Position numbers and translations under genes: made by a program. The notes under the pieces were generated by a model that was not told the DNA's origin, made no database searches, and saw nothing but the letters and a program-made list of their open reading frames with translations. 64,000 nucleotides of DNA from Kingella potus (lineage in GTDB: Bacteria; Pseudomonadota; Gammaproteobacteria; Burkholderiales; Neisseriaceae), in assembly GCF_900451175.1 (NCBI RefSeq), contig NZ_UGJJ01000001.1, positions 62,001 to 126,000 on the forward strand. The letters are read 5' to 3'. Position 1 is the first letter of the stretch; each line of letters begins with the position of its first letter. Shown in pieces: positions 42,998 to 51,713 of the stretch.

Positions 42998-43678
42998 ATG
43001 GCCGTTATCGCCCAAATCCGACAAATCCGCATCGGGCAGCCCGAACACTTTGCCCGAGGCCAAAAAAGTGCGATTAACAAGCAGCCCGTATGCGGCAAAA
43101 CCGCCGTTACGCCCACCGGCTTGGCGGGCGACGGCGTGGGCGACCCCCGTTTTCACGGCGGCGCGGACAAAGCGGTGCATGTTTACGCGCTGCACCATTA
43201 CGACGCTTGGCGGCGCGAACTGCCCGACGCGGCCAATATGCGGGCGGGCGGCTTCGGCGAGAATTTCTGTATCGAGGGTGCGGACGAAAATTCGGTCTGC
43301 ATCGGCGACGAATGGCAGATTGGTACGGCACGTTTTGCCGTCAGCCAGGGGCGGCAGCCGTGCTGGAAGCTGAACGAGCGTTTTTCCGTGGCGGATATGT
43401 CGCTGCGCGTGCAGCAGAGTTTGCGCTGCGGCTGGTATCTGCGGGTGTTGGCGGCGGGGGAAGTGGAGGCAGGCGGCGATGTGCGCCTCTTGGCGCGTCC
43501 GTTTCCCGAATGGTCTGTGGCGCGTGTGCTGGCTTTAATCGCCCGGGGCTGTTGCGCGGCGGACGAAATGCGCGAAGTGCTGCGGCTGCCCCTTCCCGAA
43601 TCGTGGGCAAACCTGTTTGCGCGGCGGCTTGAAACGGGCGTATGCGAAGATTGGGACAGGCGGCTGTTTGGGGGATAA
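42998..43678 (+). CDS. YiiM-like MOSC domain protein
   Basis: A 226-residue molybdenum-cofactor sulfurase C-terminal-type protein. MOSC features: HGGADKAVHVYALHHYDAWR, GFGENFCIEGADE, IGDEWQIGTARFAVSQGRQP and the conserved catalytic Cys in QGRQPCWKLNERF. The C-terminal 3-alpha segment (RVLALIARGCCAADEMREVL) is the YiiM-type extension. E. coli YiiM needs molybdenum cofactor and detoxifies N-hydroxylated bases. AAGGAAAT lies before ATG 42998. Confidence 0.88.
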   Translation: MAVIAQIRQIRIGQPEHFARGQKSAINKQPVCGKTAVTPTGLAGDGVGDPRFHGGADKAVHVYALHHYDAWRRELPDAANMRAGGFGENFCIEGADENSVCIGDEWQIGTARFAVSQGRQPCWKLNERFSVADMSLRVQQSLRCGWYLRVLAAGEVEAGGDVRLLARPFPEWSVARVLALIARGCCAADEMREVLRLPLPESWANLFARRLETGVCEDWDRRLFGG

Positions 43679-43813
43679 ATGGGGGATGGAGCGGCATGAG
43701 GCCGTCTGAAAACAGGGACGGTTCCCGAACGGATTTGGCGGAACAAAATAAAAAATCTGCGGCTTGGTATCTGTTCTATTTTTATCATTTTCCATCCGCC
43801 CGATAAAGCGGAC

Positions 43814-43843
43814 AGGCCGTCTGAAAACATTTTCAGACGGCCT
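43814..43843. terminator. Bidirectional DUS hairpin between yiiM-like gene and mpl
   Basis: Facing DUS copies with about 6 bases between them and T-run; the convergent genes on both sides can share it. Confidence 0.65.
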
Positions 43844-43865
43844 TTTTATTTGTTTTCCTTTAATT

Positions 43866-45245
43866 TTAATTTTGCAAGGCTGCCAGCATCCTGCCGTGGA
43901 TGCCGCCGAAGCCGCCGTTGCTCATCACTAAAATATGGTCGCCGCTGCGGGCGTTTTTGGCGATTTCGGCAACGAAGGCATCAAAATCGCTGCCGACGTG
44001 CAGTTTGTTGCCCAACGGGGCAAGGGCGGCGGCCACGTCCCAATCCACGCCGCCCGCATAGCAGAACACTTGGTCGGCTTCGGCCAGGCTTGCGGGTAGG
44101 GCGGTTTTCATCGTGCCGAGCTTCATGGTGTTGGAACGCGGCTCGAGCACGGCCAGAATCCTTGCGCTGCCGACGCGCTGGCGCAGGCCGCCGACGGTGG
44201 CGGCGATGGCGGTGGGGTGGTGGGCGAAATCGTCATATACGGTGATGCCGTTTACCCGGCCTTTGGTTTCCATGCGCCGCTTCACGCTTTCAAACGCGCC
44301 CAAAGCCTCACAGGCCGTCTGAACGTCCACTCCGGCGTGGCGGGCGGCGGCAATGGCGGCCAGCGCGTTCATGCGGTTGTGTCCGCCCATCAGATTCCAT
44401 GCGATGTGTCCGGCTTTTTTGCCTTGGAATAACACGTCGAACGCGCCGCCGTCGGATACGTCGCCCACCTGCCAGCCCTCGGGCGTGCCGAAGGTTTCCA
44501 CGGGTGTCCAGCAGCCTTTTGCCAGCGTGTCTTGCAGATTTTGTCCGCAGCCGTTGGCGGCAATCAGGCCGTCTGAAGGAATGGTGCGCACGAGATGGTG
44601 AAACTGGGTTTGAATCGCGGCCAGGTCGGGGAAGATGTCGGCGTGGTCGTATTCGAGATTGTTCAACACGGCCGTGCGCGGGCGGTAGTGGACGAATTTG
44701 GAGCGTTTGTCGAAAAAGGCGGTGTCGTATTCGTCGGCCTCAATCACGAAAAACGGCGATTTGGAATGCGGGTCTTGGCGCGGCACACCGGGCAGGCGGG
44801 CGGACACGCCGAAATTTTCCGGCACGCCGCCGATGAGAAAGCCGGGCGCGAGCCCCGCGTATTCCAATATCCACGCGATCATCGAAGCTGTGGTGGTCTT
44901 GCCGTGCGTGCCGGCCACGGCGAGCACCCAATATTTGCGCAGCACGTTTTCCGCCAGCCATTGCGGGCCGGATGTGTAGGGCAGGCCTTTGTTCAATACT
45001 GTCTCCACCACTTCCATGCCGCGCTTGGCCACGTTGCCGATTACATACATATCGGCCGGATATTGTTTCAACTGTGCCGCATCGAAGCCTTCGTGCACGT
45101 CTATGCCCAAGGCTTCGAGCTGGGTGCTCATCGGCGGATACATTTTTGCGTCGCAGCCGCTGACGGTGTAGCCCGCTTCTTTGGCAATCGCGGCCAGGCC
45201 GCCCATAAAAGTGCCGCCGATGCCGATAATGTGGATGTGTTTCAT
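43866..45245 (-). CDS. mpl: UDP-N-acetylmuramate:L-alanyl-gamma-D-glutamyl-meso-diaminopimelate ligase
   Basis: A 459-residue Mur ligase of peptidoglycan recycling that attaches recovered tripeptide to UDP-MurNAc. N-terminal HIHIIGIGGTFMGGLAAIAK is the Mpl form of the dinucleotide-like motif. The ATP loop VAGTHGKTTTASMIAW, the EADEYDTAFFDKRSKFVHY segment with catalytic residues, and NNLEYDHADIFPDL are all present. DDFAHHPTAI and LEPRSNTMKLG belong to the C-terminal domain. The EADEYDTAFFDKRSKF stretch separates Mpl from MurC. The gene is monocistronic. Confidence 0.95.
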   Translation of the reverse strand: MKHIHIIGIGGTFMGGLAAIAKEAGYTVSGCDAKMYPPMSTQLEALGIDVHEGFDAAQLKQYPADMYVIGNVAKRGMEVVETVLNKGLPYTSGPQWLAENVLRKYWVLAVAGTHGKTTTASMIAWILEYAGLAPGFLIGGVPENFGVSARLPGVPRQDPHSKSPFFVIEADEYDTAFFDKRSKFVHYRPRTAVLNNLEYDHADIFPDLAAIQTQFHHLVRTIPSDGLIAANGCGQNLQDTLAKGCWTPVETFGTPEGWQVGDVSDGGAFDVLFQGKKAGHIAWNLMGGHNRMNALAAIAAARHAGVDVQTACEALGAFESVKRRMETKGRVNGITVYDDFAHHPTAIAATVGGLRQRVGSARILAVLEPRSNTMKLGTMKTALPASLAEADQVFCYAGGVDWDVAAALAPLGNKLHVGSDFDAFVAEIAKNARSGDHILVMSNGGFGGIHGRMLAALQN

Positions 45246-45336
45246 GCTGGTGTTTCCGAAAACAAAAAATACAGCCGCGCATTATAAGCGAAACCCGCCC
45301 CGATGATTTTCCGCCGCGTCCGCCCCTCTGCGGATA

Positions 45337-45345
45337 TGGTATAGT
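45337..45345 (+). promoter_or_regulatory. Extended -10 promoter for ppk2
   Basis: TGGTATAGT, an extended -10 element (TGn plus TATAGT), lies about 48 bases before the ppk2 start. Confidence 0.5.
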
Positions 45346-45392
45346 CCGCTTCCTTTACCGACAGCCCGAAACGGCGGGCAGGGAGCAGAAAA

Positions 45393-46256
45393 ATGGTTAA
45401 AAAAACAGGTACAAAGCACAAAATCAGCCTGAAAGCCTATCTGAAAGAGCTGAAAACCCTCCACGGCGAACTGGTTGCCCTGCAACGCTGGGTGCAGCAT
45501 GAAGGGCTGAAAGTGTGCATCATCTTTGAAGGGCGCGACGGCGCGGGCAAGGGCGGCACCATCAAAGCCATCACCGAGCGCGTCAGCCCGCGCGTCTTCC
45601 GCACCGTTGCGCTGCCCACCCCCAGCGAGCGCGAGAAAAGCCAGATTTACCTGCAACGCTATGTGCCGCACCTGCCCGCCGCCGGCGAAGTGGTGATTTT
45701 CGACCGGAGCTGGTACAACCGCGCCGGCGTGGAGCGCGTGATGGGTTTTTGCAGCGAAGAAGACACCCGCAAATTCCTCTCCATCATGCCCTTTTTTGAA
45801 AAAGCCCTGATCGACAGCGGCATCATCCTGCTGAAATACTGGCTGGAAATCGACATGGACGAGCAGGAACGCCGTCTGAAAAACCGTATTGCCGACCCGC
45901 GCAAAGTATGGAAACTCTCGCCGATGGACATCGAATCCTACCGCCGCTGGGACGACTACTCCCAAGCCCGCGACGAAATGCTCGCCGCCACCGACACTTC
46001 CTGGTCGCCCTGGTTTGTGGCCGACAGCAACGACAAGCGCACCGCCCGCCTCAACATCATCCGCCACATCCTCGCCCAAATTCCCTACCAGCACCTGCCC
46101 GTACCCGAAGTAGACTTTCCCGCCCGCAAAAAAAACAAAACCGGCCGCGAACACAAAAACAGCCGCCGCATGGTGGCCGACTACTACGGAGAACCGGCGG
46201 CCCGGGAGGCGGACAAAGGCAAAGACGCAGGCGCAAAAGACAAAAAGGCCGTCTGA
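45393..46256 (+). CDS. ppk2: Polyphosphate kinase 2
   Basis: A 287-residue cytoplasmic kinase that uses polyphosphate to phosphorylate nucleoside diphosphates (or monophosphates). P-loop IIFEGRDGAGKGGTIKAI, lid region RVFRTVALPTPSEREKSQIY, Walker B VVIFDRSWYNRAGVERVMGF and the substrate-binding EQERRLKNRIADPRKVWKLS are all intact. It is a single-domain PPK2 (class I/III-like by length). The C-terminal tail is Lys-rich, and KKAV plus stop is formed by a DUS. Confidence 0.94.
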   Translation: MVKKTGTKHKISLKAYLKELKTLHGELVALQRWVQHEGLKVCIIFEGRDGAGKGGTIKAITERVSPRVFRTVALPTPSEREKSQIYLQRYVPHLPAAGEVVIFDRSWYNRAGVERVMGFCSEEDTRKFLSIMPFFEKALIDSGIILLKYWLEIDMDEQERRLKNRIADPRKVWKLSPMDIESYRRWDDYSQARDEMLAATDTSWSPWFVADSNDKRTARLNIIRHILAQIPYQHLPVPEVDFPARKKNKTGREHKNSRRMVADYYGEPAAREADKGKDAGAKDKKAV

Positions 46257-46323
46257 AAACAGCCCCGTCCGCCCCGCAGGGTGTATCACCCAAGCAGCGC
46301 ACGCGCTTGGTTTTCAGACGGCC
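46247..46323 (+). terminator. Widely spaced DUS pair after ppk2, enclosing an end-type hairpin repeat
   Basis: DUS at the ppk2 stop and an inverted DUS near 46312-46323. Between them is a GCAGGGTGTATC...GCGCACGCGC copy of the intergenic repeat family. Confidence 0.45.
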
Positions 46324-46385
46324 TTTTCGCTTTACCCTTTTTTCAGACGGCCTCATGCGGCCGCCGACCAATTCAAGGAAAAACC

Positions 46386-47846
46386 ATGTCCCACACACTC
46401 GGCAAACCCCTTGCCGCCGCCCTCATGGCTGCCTGCATCCTCTCCGCCTGCCGCAGCACGGACATCGACCTGTCCGGCCGTGTTCCCGTGCCGCAGAGTT
46501 TCGGCCAAAACCAAGCCGCACAAGGCAGCGGCAACGTCGCCCGCTGGTGGCAGAACTGGCACGACCCCGTACTGTCCGCCCTGATCGAACGCGCCTTGCA
46601 GCAAAACCTCGACATTCTGGCCGCCCGCAGCCGGCTGGCCGAAGCCCGCGAGCAGGCCGCACTCGCCCGCGCCGACCTCGGCCCCACCTCCGGCCTGTCC
46701 GCCTCCGTTTCCGCCGGCAAAAGCCGCCTCGACAACCCGATCGGTGCCGACGGCCGCAACGCCCTTTCCCGCCTGCCGCAGGCTTCCTCCCTTGCCGATG
46801 ACAAAATCGGCGGGCGCAGCCAAAGCGCACTTGCCGGCGTGTCCGCCTCGTGGGAAGCCGACATCTTCGGCCGCAAACGCAGCGATGCCGATGCCGCCCG
46901 CTATGCCGCCCTCGGACAACAGGAACAGCTCTACGGCACGCAGCTTCTCGTGGCCGGCGACATAGCCGGCAACTACTTCCAAGCCCGCGCGGCAGAAGGC
47001 CGCTTGCAAACCGCCGCCCGCAGCACCGCCGCCCTGCAAAAAATGCTGCGCTACACCGAAGCCCGCTTCGCCGCCGGCCACGCCACCGCCTACGACGTGG
47101 AACAAGCCCGCGCCGCCCTGTCCGCCATGCAGGCCAAACACAGCACCATCGAAGCCGAACGCGCCGTCTATGTCCGCAATATCGCCGTCCTCAGCGGCCA
47201 AGTGCCGCAGGGCTATGTCCTGCCCGACAGCCCCGCCGACCCGCTGGCAAACCGCCCTGCCGCCCCCTCGGGTCAAACGCCGCAGGGCATGATCGAACGC
47301 CGCCCCGACATCCGCGCCAATGCCGCCCAAGTCCGCGCCTACGCCGCCCGTCTCGCTTCCGCCAAAGCCGACCTGCTGCCCCGTTTTACCATCAGCTTCA
47401 TGGGGCGGGACGGCCGCATCGAACTCGACGGCGACAGCGTGTTGAAAGGATGGAGCAGCATGCTTTCGCTGGGCATCCAAGTCCCCCTCTTTACCAACGG
47501 CCGCATACAAGCCAATATCCGCGCCGCCGCCGCACGCCTGCAAACCGCCCTGCTGCGCTACGACCAAGTGCTGCTGACCGCGCTGGGCGAAGCCGATTCC
47601 GCCTACCAGATGCACACCGCGCTCGCCCGCCAAACCGCCCTGCTGCAAAGCGCGGAGCGCGCATCCGCCAAACAGGCCGCCGACGCGCAGGGCTTGTTCC
47701 GCTACGGCAAAATCACCCTCGATCAGGCATTGCGTGCCGAAATCTCCGCGCAAGACGCACGGGAAAACCTCATCCGCTCGCAACTGGCCGGCGCACAGGC
47801 CGCCGTCGCGCTCTACAAAGCCCTCGGCGGCGGCTGGACGGAGTAG
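46386..47846 (+). CDS. RND-type efflux outer-membrane factor lipoprotein (NodT/TolC family)
   Basis: A 486-residue outer-membrane channel. ATG 46386 (AAGGAAA upstream) starts a lipoprotein signal MSHTLGKPLAAALMAACILS ending in a lipobox with Cys22. WWQNWHDPVLSALIERALQQ is the typical NodT N-terminus. Two internally related OEP repeats follow, with coiled-coil helices (about 70-230 and 285-470) and QVPLFTNGRIQANIRAAAAR near residue 365. No inner-membrane pump or membrane-fusion gene is beside it, so it is an orphan that may work with pumps encoded elsewhere. It is not the closest form of MtrE judged from the N-terminus. Confidence 0.9.
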   Translation: MSHTLGKPLAAALMAACILSACRSTDIDLSGRVPVPQSFGQNQAAQGSGNVARWWQNWHDPVLSALIERALQQNLDILAARSRLAEAREQAALARADLGPTSGLSASVSAGKSRLDNPIGADGRNALSRLPQASSLADDKIGGRSQSALAGVSASWEADIFGRKRSDADAARYAALGQQEQLYGTQLLVAGDIAGNYFQARAAEGRLQTAARSTAALQKMLRYTEARFAAGHATAYDVEQARAALSAMQAKHSTIEAERAVYVRNIAVLSGQVPQGYVLPDSPADPLANRPAAPSGQTPQGMIERRPDIRANAAQVRAYAARLASAKADLLPRFTISFMGRDGRIELDGDSVLKGWSSMLSLGIQVPLFTNGRIQANIRAAAARLQTALLRYDQVLLTALGEADSAYQMHTALARQTALLQSAERASAKQAADAQGLFRYGKITLDQALRAEISAQDARENLIRSQLAGAQAAVALYKALGGGWTE

Positions 47847-47872
47847 GGCGGCACGGCGTTCCCAACGGGAAC

Positions 47873-47913
47873 AGGCCGTCTGAAAACGCAAACTGCGGAT
47901 TTTCAGACGGCCT
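47873..47913 (+). terminator. DUS inverted pair, efflux gene terminator
   Basis: Facing DUS copies 27 bases after the stop codon. Confidence 0.6.
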
Positions 47914-47928
47914 GTTTGTATTTTGCAG

Positions 47929-48072
47929 AACGCGTGCGTCGCCGGGCGACACACCCTACGTTCGGTATCGGCAGAAGGAGGTAAAACGGCAAGCCGCCTG
48001 CTTATCCTCGTGCAGACAGAGACGGAATCTCTGTCATCAGGTAGGGTGTGTCGCCTAAGCGACGCACGCGTT
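47929..48072 (-). repeat. 145-bp intergenic element, copy A
   Basis: Full-length copy, inverted relative to copies B and C. Ends AACGCGTGCGTCGC and GCGACGCACGCGTT are perfect terminal inverted repeats. The interior shares the GCCGATACCGAACGTA and GGCTTGCCGTTTTACCTCC blocks (read on the minus strand) with the other copies. Confidence 0.8.
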
Positions 48073-48111
48073 TGTCGTGTCCCAATGCCTGTTTGCCGAT
48101 AAAGATACGAA

Positions 48112-48150
48112 AGGCCGTCTGAAACCAAGCAACGTGATTTCAGACGGCCT
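48112..48150 (-). terminator. DUS inverted pair, LysR gene terminator
   Basis: Facing DUS copies immediately after the LysR stop codon. Confidence 0.65.
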
Positions 48151-48152
48151 GT

Positions 48153-49004
48153 CTATTTTGCCAATACTTCGGTTAAGAAATCCGCTACGGCGCGGATTTT
48201 GGGCGAGCGGCGCACATCTTCGTGCATCACCAAATAAATGTCGGCGGCAAATTCTTCCGGTTGCGCCGCATCGTCGTTCAAACTGATTTGCACAAAATTA
48301 TCCGGCGGCAAAACGTAAAAATCGGGCAGCCAGCCGATGCCTGTTTGGGCTGCTATGGCAGCTTTGATAACATCGAAATCGTTGCAGGCGAGAATAATGC
48401 GGCGGTGTGCCAGCCGCTCCGCCGCCCAAAGGCTGTGTCTGCCGTGGGCGGTAAAATGGCAATACGCCCGCTTGTGCGGCGGACAGTTTGCCAGATAAGC
48501 GGCGTGGGCGTAGAAGCGGTAAAAAACGGGGCGCAGGCGGCGGACGGCAAGGTCGTTTTGCTGCGGGCGGACAATACGCAGGGCAATGTCGGCCTGGCGT
48601 TCGTGCAGATTGCTAAGCTGCGCATCGCTTTGCAGCACAAGGCGGATATGGGTGTGGCGGCGGGCAAATTCGGGAAAACGGGGCATCAGCAGGCCTTTGA
48701 GCACCAGCGGCGGCGCGGAAACCACTACTTCCGCCACGGCTTCGCGCTGCTCCTGCGCGGTGCGCAGCAATGTGTCCATGCCGACTGCGATTTCCCGCAC
48801 TTGCGCGTGGATGCGCGCACCCTCGCCGGTAAGCAGATAGCGGCGGCCTATGCGGTCAAACAGGCGCAGCCCGAGCGTTTGCTCCAAGCGGGCAATGCGT
48901 CGGGCGATGGTGCTGTGTTGCACGCCCAGCGTTTCGGCTGCTGCGGTCAGCGTTTGTTTTTCTACGAGTATGTTGAAATAGAGCAAGTCGTCCCAGTTGT
49001 TCAT
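48153..49004 (-). CDS. LysR-family transcriptional regulator
   Basis: A 283-residue regulator. The N-terminal winged helix-turn-helix spans residues 1-60, with WDDLLYFNILVEKQTLTAAA, ETLGVQHSTIARRIARLEQT and LGLRLFDRIGRRYLLTGEG, then the linker helix. The effector domain (about 90-283) is the periplasmic-binding fold with the RD-I/RD-II pattern; the coinducer is unknown. It is divergent from a DUF2798 membrane-protein gene across about 155 bases, the usual arrangement of a LysR regulator and its target. Confidence 0.9.
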   Translation of the reverse strand: MNNWDDLLYFNILVEKQTLTAAAETLGVQHSTIARRIARLEQTLGLRLFDRIGRRYLLTGEGARIHAQVREIAVGMDTLLRTAQEQREAVAEVVVSAPPLVLKGLLMPRFPEFARRHTHIRLVLQSDAQLSNLHERQADIALRIVRPQQNDLAVRRLRPVFYRFYAHAAYLANCPPHKRAYCHFTAHGRHSLWAAERLAHRRIILACNDFDVIKAAIAAQTGIGWLPDFYVLPPDNFVQISLNDDAAQPEEFAADIYLVMHEDVRRSPKIRAVADFLTEVLAK

Positions 49005-49158
49005 TGTGTTCTTTCGTGGTTTGGACAGCCCTGAAAACAGGGTGGGGGAGGCGGGATTTTTTGTGCAATTATCGCCAATATCGGATGGTTTTTCGTATTT
49101 TAATGGATTGATGCACAGATTAAACTATGGCTTTGATGTTGTTTCCAACGGAGATACG

Positions 49159-49389
49159 GTGAAAAAATTGCCTAAAAAATACGCAGGTGTGCTGTTTTCG
49201 TTTTACGCTTCGGCGATTATGGTATTGATTGTGAGCGGCGTGCTGGTTGCGCTGAATACGGGTTTGGACGCGGGCTATGCGGCGCGGTGGGCAAAATCTT
49301 ATCTGATTACCTGGCCCGTTGCTTTTGCCAGCCTGCTGCTGGTGCGCCCGCTGGTGGTGAAACTGGTGGCAATGGGGGTGGCGGAATAA
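49159..49389 (+). CDS. DUF2798 small membrane protein
   Basis: A 76-residue inner-membrane protein from GTG 49159, which is preceded by GGAG at good spacing; longer upstream starts are possible but poorly supported. Sequence VKKLPKKYAGVLFSFYASAI and VSGVLVALNTGLDAGYAARW are the DUF2798 signature. It has two membrane helices (about 10-32 and 44-66). Function unknown. It is likely controlled by the divergent LysR regulator. Confidence 0.85.
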   Translation: MKKLPKKYAGVLFSFYASAIMVLIVSGVLVALNTGLDAGYAARWAKSYLITWPVAFASLLLVRPLVVKLVAMGVAE

Positions 49390-49462
49390 CAGGCAGGCGC
49401 AGCGGCGGCTTGGTCTTTTTTCTATTTTGTCCCGCTGCAATTTGTCCGGCTGCAAACGCAAC

Positions 49463-49495
49463 AGGCCGTCTGAAAAGATTGTTTTCAGACGGCCT
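49463..49495. terminator. DUS inverted pair between DUF2798 gene and argC
   Basis: Facing DUS copies 16 bases after argC (minus strand) and 73 bases after the DUF2798 gene; can serve both convergent genes. Confidence 0.6.
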
Positions 49496-49511
49496 GTTGC
49501 GTATCGGCGGC

Positions 49512-50567
49512 TTAGGGCAGCAGGGCGGCTTGGCGCAGGCCTTCGGTTTCGTCGAAGCCGAACATCAAGTTCATATTCTGCACCGCCTGTCCCGCCGCGC
49601 CTTTGACGAGGTTGTCCTGTACGCTCATCAGTATCCATATGTCGGTATCGGGGGCTTGCTGCACGGCGATACGGCAGACGTTCGCGCCGCGCACGCTGCG
49701 GGTTTCGGGTATTTTTCCGGCAGGCAGGACATCGGCAAAGGGGCTTTCGCGGTAGGCGGCTTCCAACAGGGCCTGCGGGTCGGTTCCGTCTTTGAGGCGG
49801 ACGTACAGCGTGGCTTCCATGCCGCGTATCATCGGTGTGAGATGGGGAACGAACACCAGCCCTGCGGCCACGCCTTCTTGCAGGGCGGCAATGGTTTGGC
49901 GGATTTCGGGCAGATGGCGGTGGCCGGACACGCCGTAGGCTTTGAAGTTGTCGGCGGCTTCGCCGAAAAGGGTGTTTACCGCCGCTTTGCGTCCCGCGCC
50001 GGACACGCCGGATTTGCAGTCGGCAATCAGCGGCATCCCTTCGCGCAACGCGCCTGCCCGCAGCAGCGGCAGCAGGGCGAGGGAAACGCAGGTGGGGTAG
50101 CAGCCGGGGTTGGCGACAAGCTGCGCGGCGGCAATTTCCGTGCGCCGCCATTCGGTCAGGCCGTACACGGCTTTTGCCGCCCATTCGGGGCTTTCGTGCT
50201 TCATGCCGTACCATTTTTCCCATTGGGCCAGGTCTTGCAGGCGGAAGTCGGCGGAAAGATCGACAACGCGCACGCCTTGCGCCAAGAGGGCGGGGGCTTC
50301 CTTCATCGCCACGCCGTTGGGGGTGGCGAAAAACACTATGTCGCATCCGGCGAGCGGCGCGTCTTCGGGCGCGCAAAATGCCAGATCGTATACGCCGCGC
50401 AGGCTGGGGAAATAGTCGGCAAGCCGCACGCCCGCTTCGCTGCGGCTGGTTACGGCGGCCACTTGCGCATACGGGTGGCCGGCCAGCAGGCGCAGCAGCT
50501 CCACGCCGGTATAGCCGGTGGCACCGACGATACCGGCTTTGATTTTTTTCGGATTGGTGTTGTCCAT
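49512..50567 (-). CDS. argC: N-acetyl-gamma-glutamyl-phosphate reductase
   Basis: NADPH-dependent reductase of arginine biosynthesis. ATG 50567 with AAGGAG seven bases upstream gives 351 residues. Motifs: [20 protein letters not shown] nucleotide-binding loop, catalytic Cys156 in [26 protein letters not shown], and [11 protein letters not shown] with the catalytic His. This is the long (type 1, about 345-residue) ArgC. It is monocistronic, and arginine genes are not clustered here. The 238-base upstream gap contains DUS and leads to divergent panC. Confidence 0.95.
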   Translation of the reverse strand: MDNTNPKKIKAGIVGATGYTGVELLRLLAGHPYAQVAAVTSRSEAGVRLADYFPSLRGVYDLAFCAPEDAPLAGCDIVFFATPNGVAMKEAPALLAQGVRVVDLSADFRLQDLAQWEKWYGMKHESPEWAAKAVYGLTEWRRTEIAAAQLVANPGCYPTCVSLALLPLLRAGALREGMPLIADCKSGVSGAGRKAAVNTLFGEAADNFKAYGVSGHRHLPEIRQTIAALQEGVAAGLVFVPHLTPMIRGMEATLYVRLKDGTDPQALLEAAYRESPFADVLPAGKIPETRSVRGANVCRIAVQQAPDTDIWILMSVQDNLVKGAAGQAVQNMNLMFGFDETEGLRQAALLP

Positions 50568-50805
50568 AGCATGACTCCTTGCGGGAAAGGCGGGAAGTGT
50601 AAACCCTTTCTTTACATAGCGAAAGGCCGTCTGAAAAAGGCGCAGAGCCGTCTGCAACGGTGGCGCGGGGCTTTGCAGACGGCGGGCGCGGCGTATAATC
50701 CGCGCCTTTGCGGTATGGCGGACGCGGCCGAAAGCCGCCGTTCCGAAGGCGGGAATTTCCCGCACAGGCCGTCTGAAAACACATTTTATTGGAAGGAAAC
50801 ACAGC

Positions 50806-51642
50806 GTGAACATCATCCACACCGTCGGCGCGTTGCGCGCTTGGCGCAAAACCGCCGGCACAACGGCCTTTGTGCCGACTATGGGCAATCTGCACGAAGG
50901 CCATCTGGCTCTGGTGCGCGAGGCGAAGAAGCGGGCGGACAAGGTGGTTGTCAGCATTTTCGTCAACCGCCTGCAATTCGGCCAGGGCGAAGATTTCGAC
51001 CGCTACCCGCGCACCCTGCACCAAGACGCGGAAAAACTCGCAGGCGAGGGCGTGGCGGCCTTGTTCGCCCCCGACGAGCGCGCGCTTTACCCCAATGTGG
51101 AGCAGCGTTACAACATCGAGCCGCCGCATCTGCAAAACGAACTCTGCGGAAAATTCCGCCCCGGCCATTTCCGCGGTGTCGCCACCGTGGTCGCCAAACT
51201 CTTCAACATCGTACAGCCCGATTTTGCCTGCTTCGGCAAAAAAGACTACCAGCAGCTTGCCATAATCAAAGGCCTTGTCGAGGATTTGGACTTTCCCGTC
51301 GAAATCGTCCCCGTCGATACCGGCCGCGCCGCCGACGGACTTGCCCTGTCGAGCCGCAACCAGTATTTGAACGCGGCCGAACGCGCCGAAGCCCCGCGCC
51401 TCTACCGCGAGCTGCAAACCATCGCCGCAGCCCTGCGCGGCGGCGATCTGGCCTACGCCGAATTGGAAGCAGCCGCCGTGCGCAAGCTGCAACAGGCGGG
51501 CTGGGTGGCGGACTACGTCGAAATCCGCCGCGCCGGCACGCTGGACACCGCCCACGCGGGCGACAAACAGCTCGTCGTCCTCGCTGCCGCACGGCTGGGC
51601 AACACCCGTCTGATCGACAATATCGAAGTGTCTTTGGACTGA
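50806..51642 (+). CDS. panC: Pantoate-beta-alanine ligase
   Basis: A 278-residue enzyme joining pantoate and beta-alanine with ATP to make pantothenate. HIGH-like [40 protein letters not shown] (most homologues have Pro where this has Arg), [27 protein letters not shown] and the KMSKS-like [10 protein letters not shown] are complete. Start GTG 50806 follows GGAAGGAAA. panB and panD are not adjacent. Confidence 0.95.
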   Translation: MNIIHTVGALRAWRKTAGTTAFVPTMGNLHEGHLALVREAKKRADKVVVSIFVNRLQFGQGEDFDRYPRTLHQDAEKLAGEGVAALFAPDERALYPNVEQRYNIEPPHLQNELCGKFRPGHFRGVATVVAKLFNIVQPDFACFGKKDYQQLAIIKGLVEDLDFPVEIVPVDTGRAADGLALSSRNQYLNAAERAEAPRLYRELQTIAAALRGGDLAYAELEAAAVRKLQQAGWVADYVEIRRAGTLDTAHAGDKQLVVLAAARLGNTRLIDNIEVSLD

Positions 51643-51713
51643 CGCGCCGTATCGGCCGCCCGCCCTGTTTTCAGACGGCCTCAAAGCCAACCCGCCCCAC
51701 AAGGAAACCCCCG

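Larger units (their letters stand above)
47847..48152. other. Repeat-filled gap between the efflux gene and the LysR gene
   Basis: Entirely accounted for by a DUS hairpin (47873-47913), one full 144-bp intergenic element (47929-48072) and a second DUS hairpin (48112-48150). A reverse-complement copy of most of this block occurs at 52930-53180. Confidence 0.8.

Noticed and set aside
42642..43373. Plus-strand frame of 243 codons preceding the MOSC gene
   Set aside because: No ribosome site; its second half runs out of frame through the real MOSC gene. Only about 36 residues resemble a known family, listed as a remnant.
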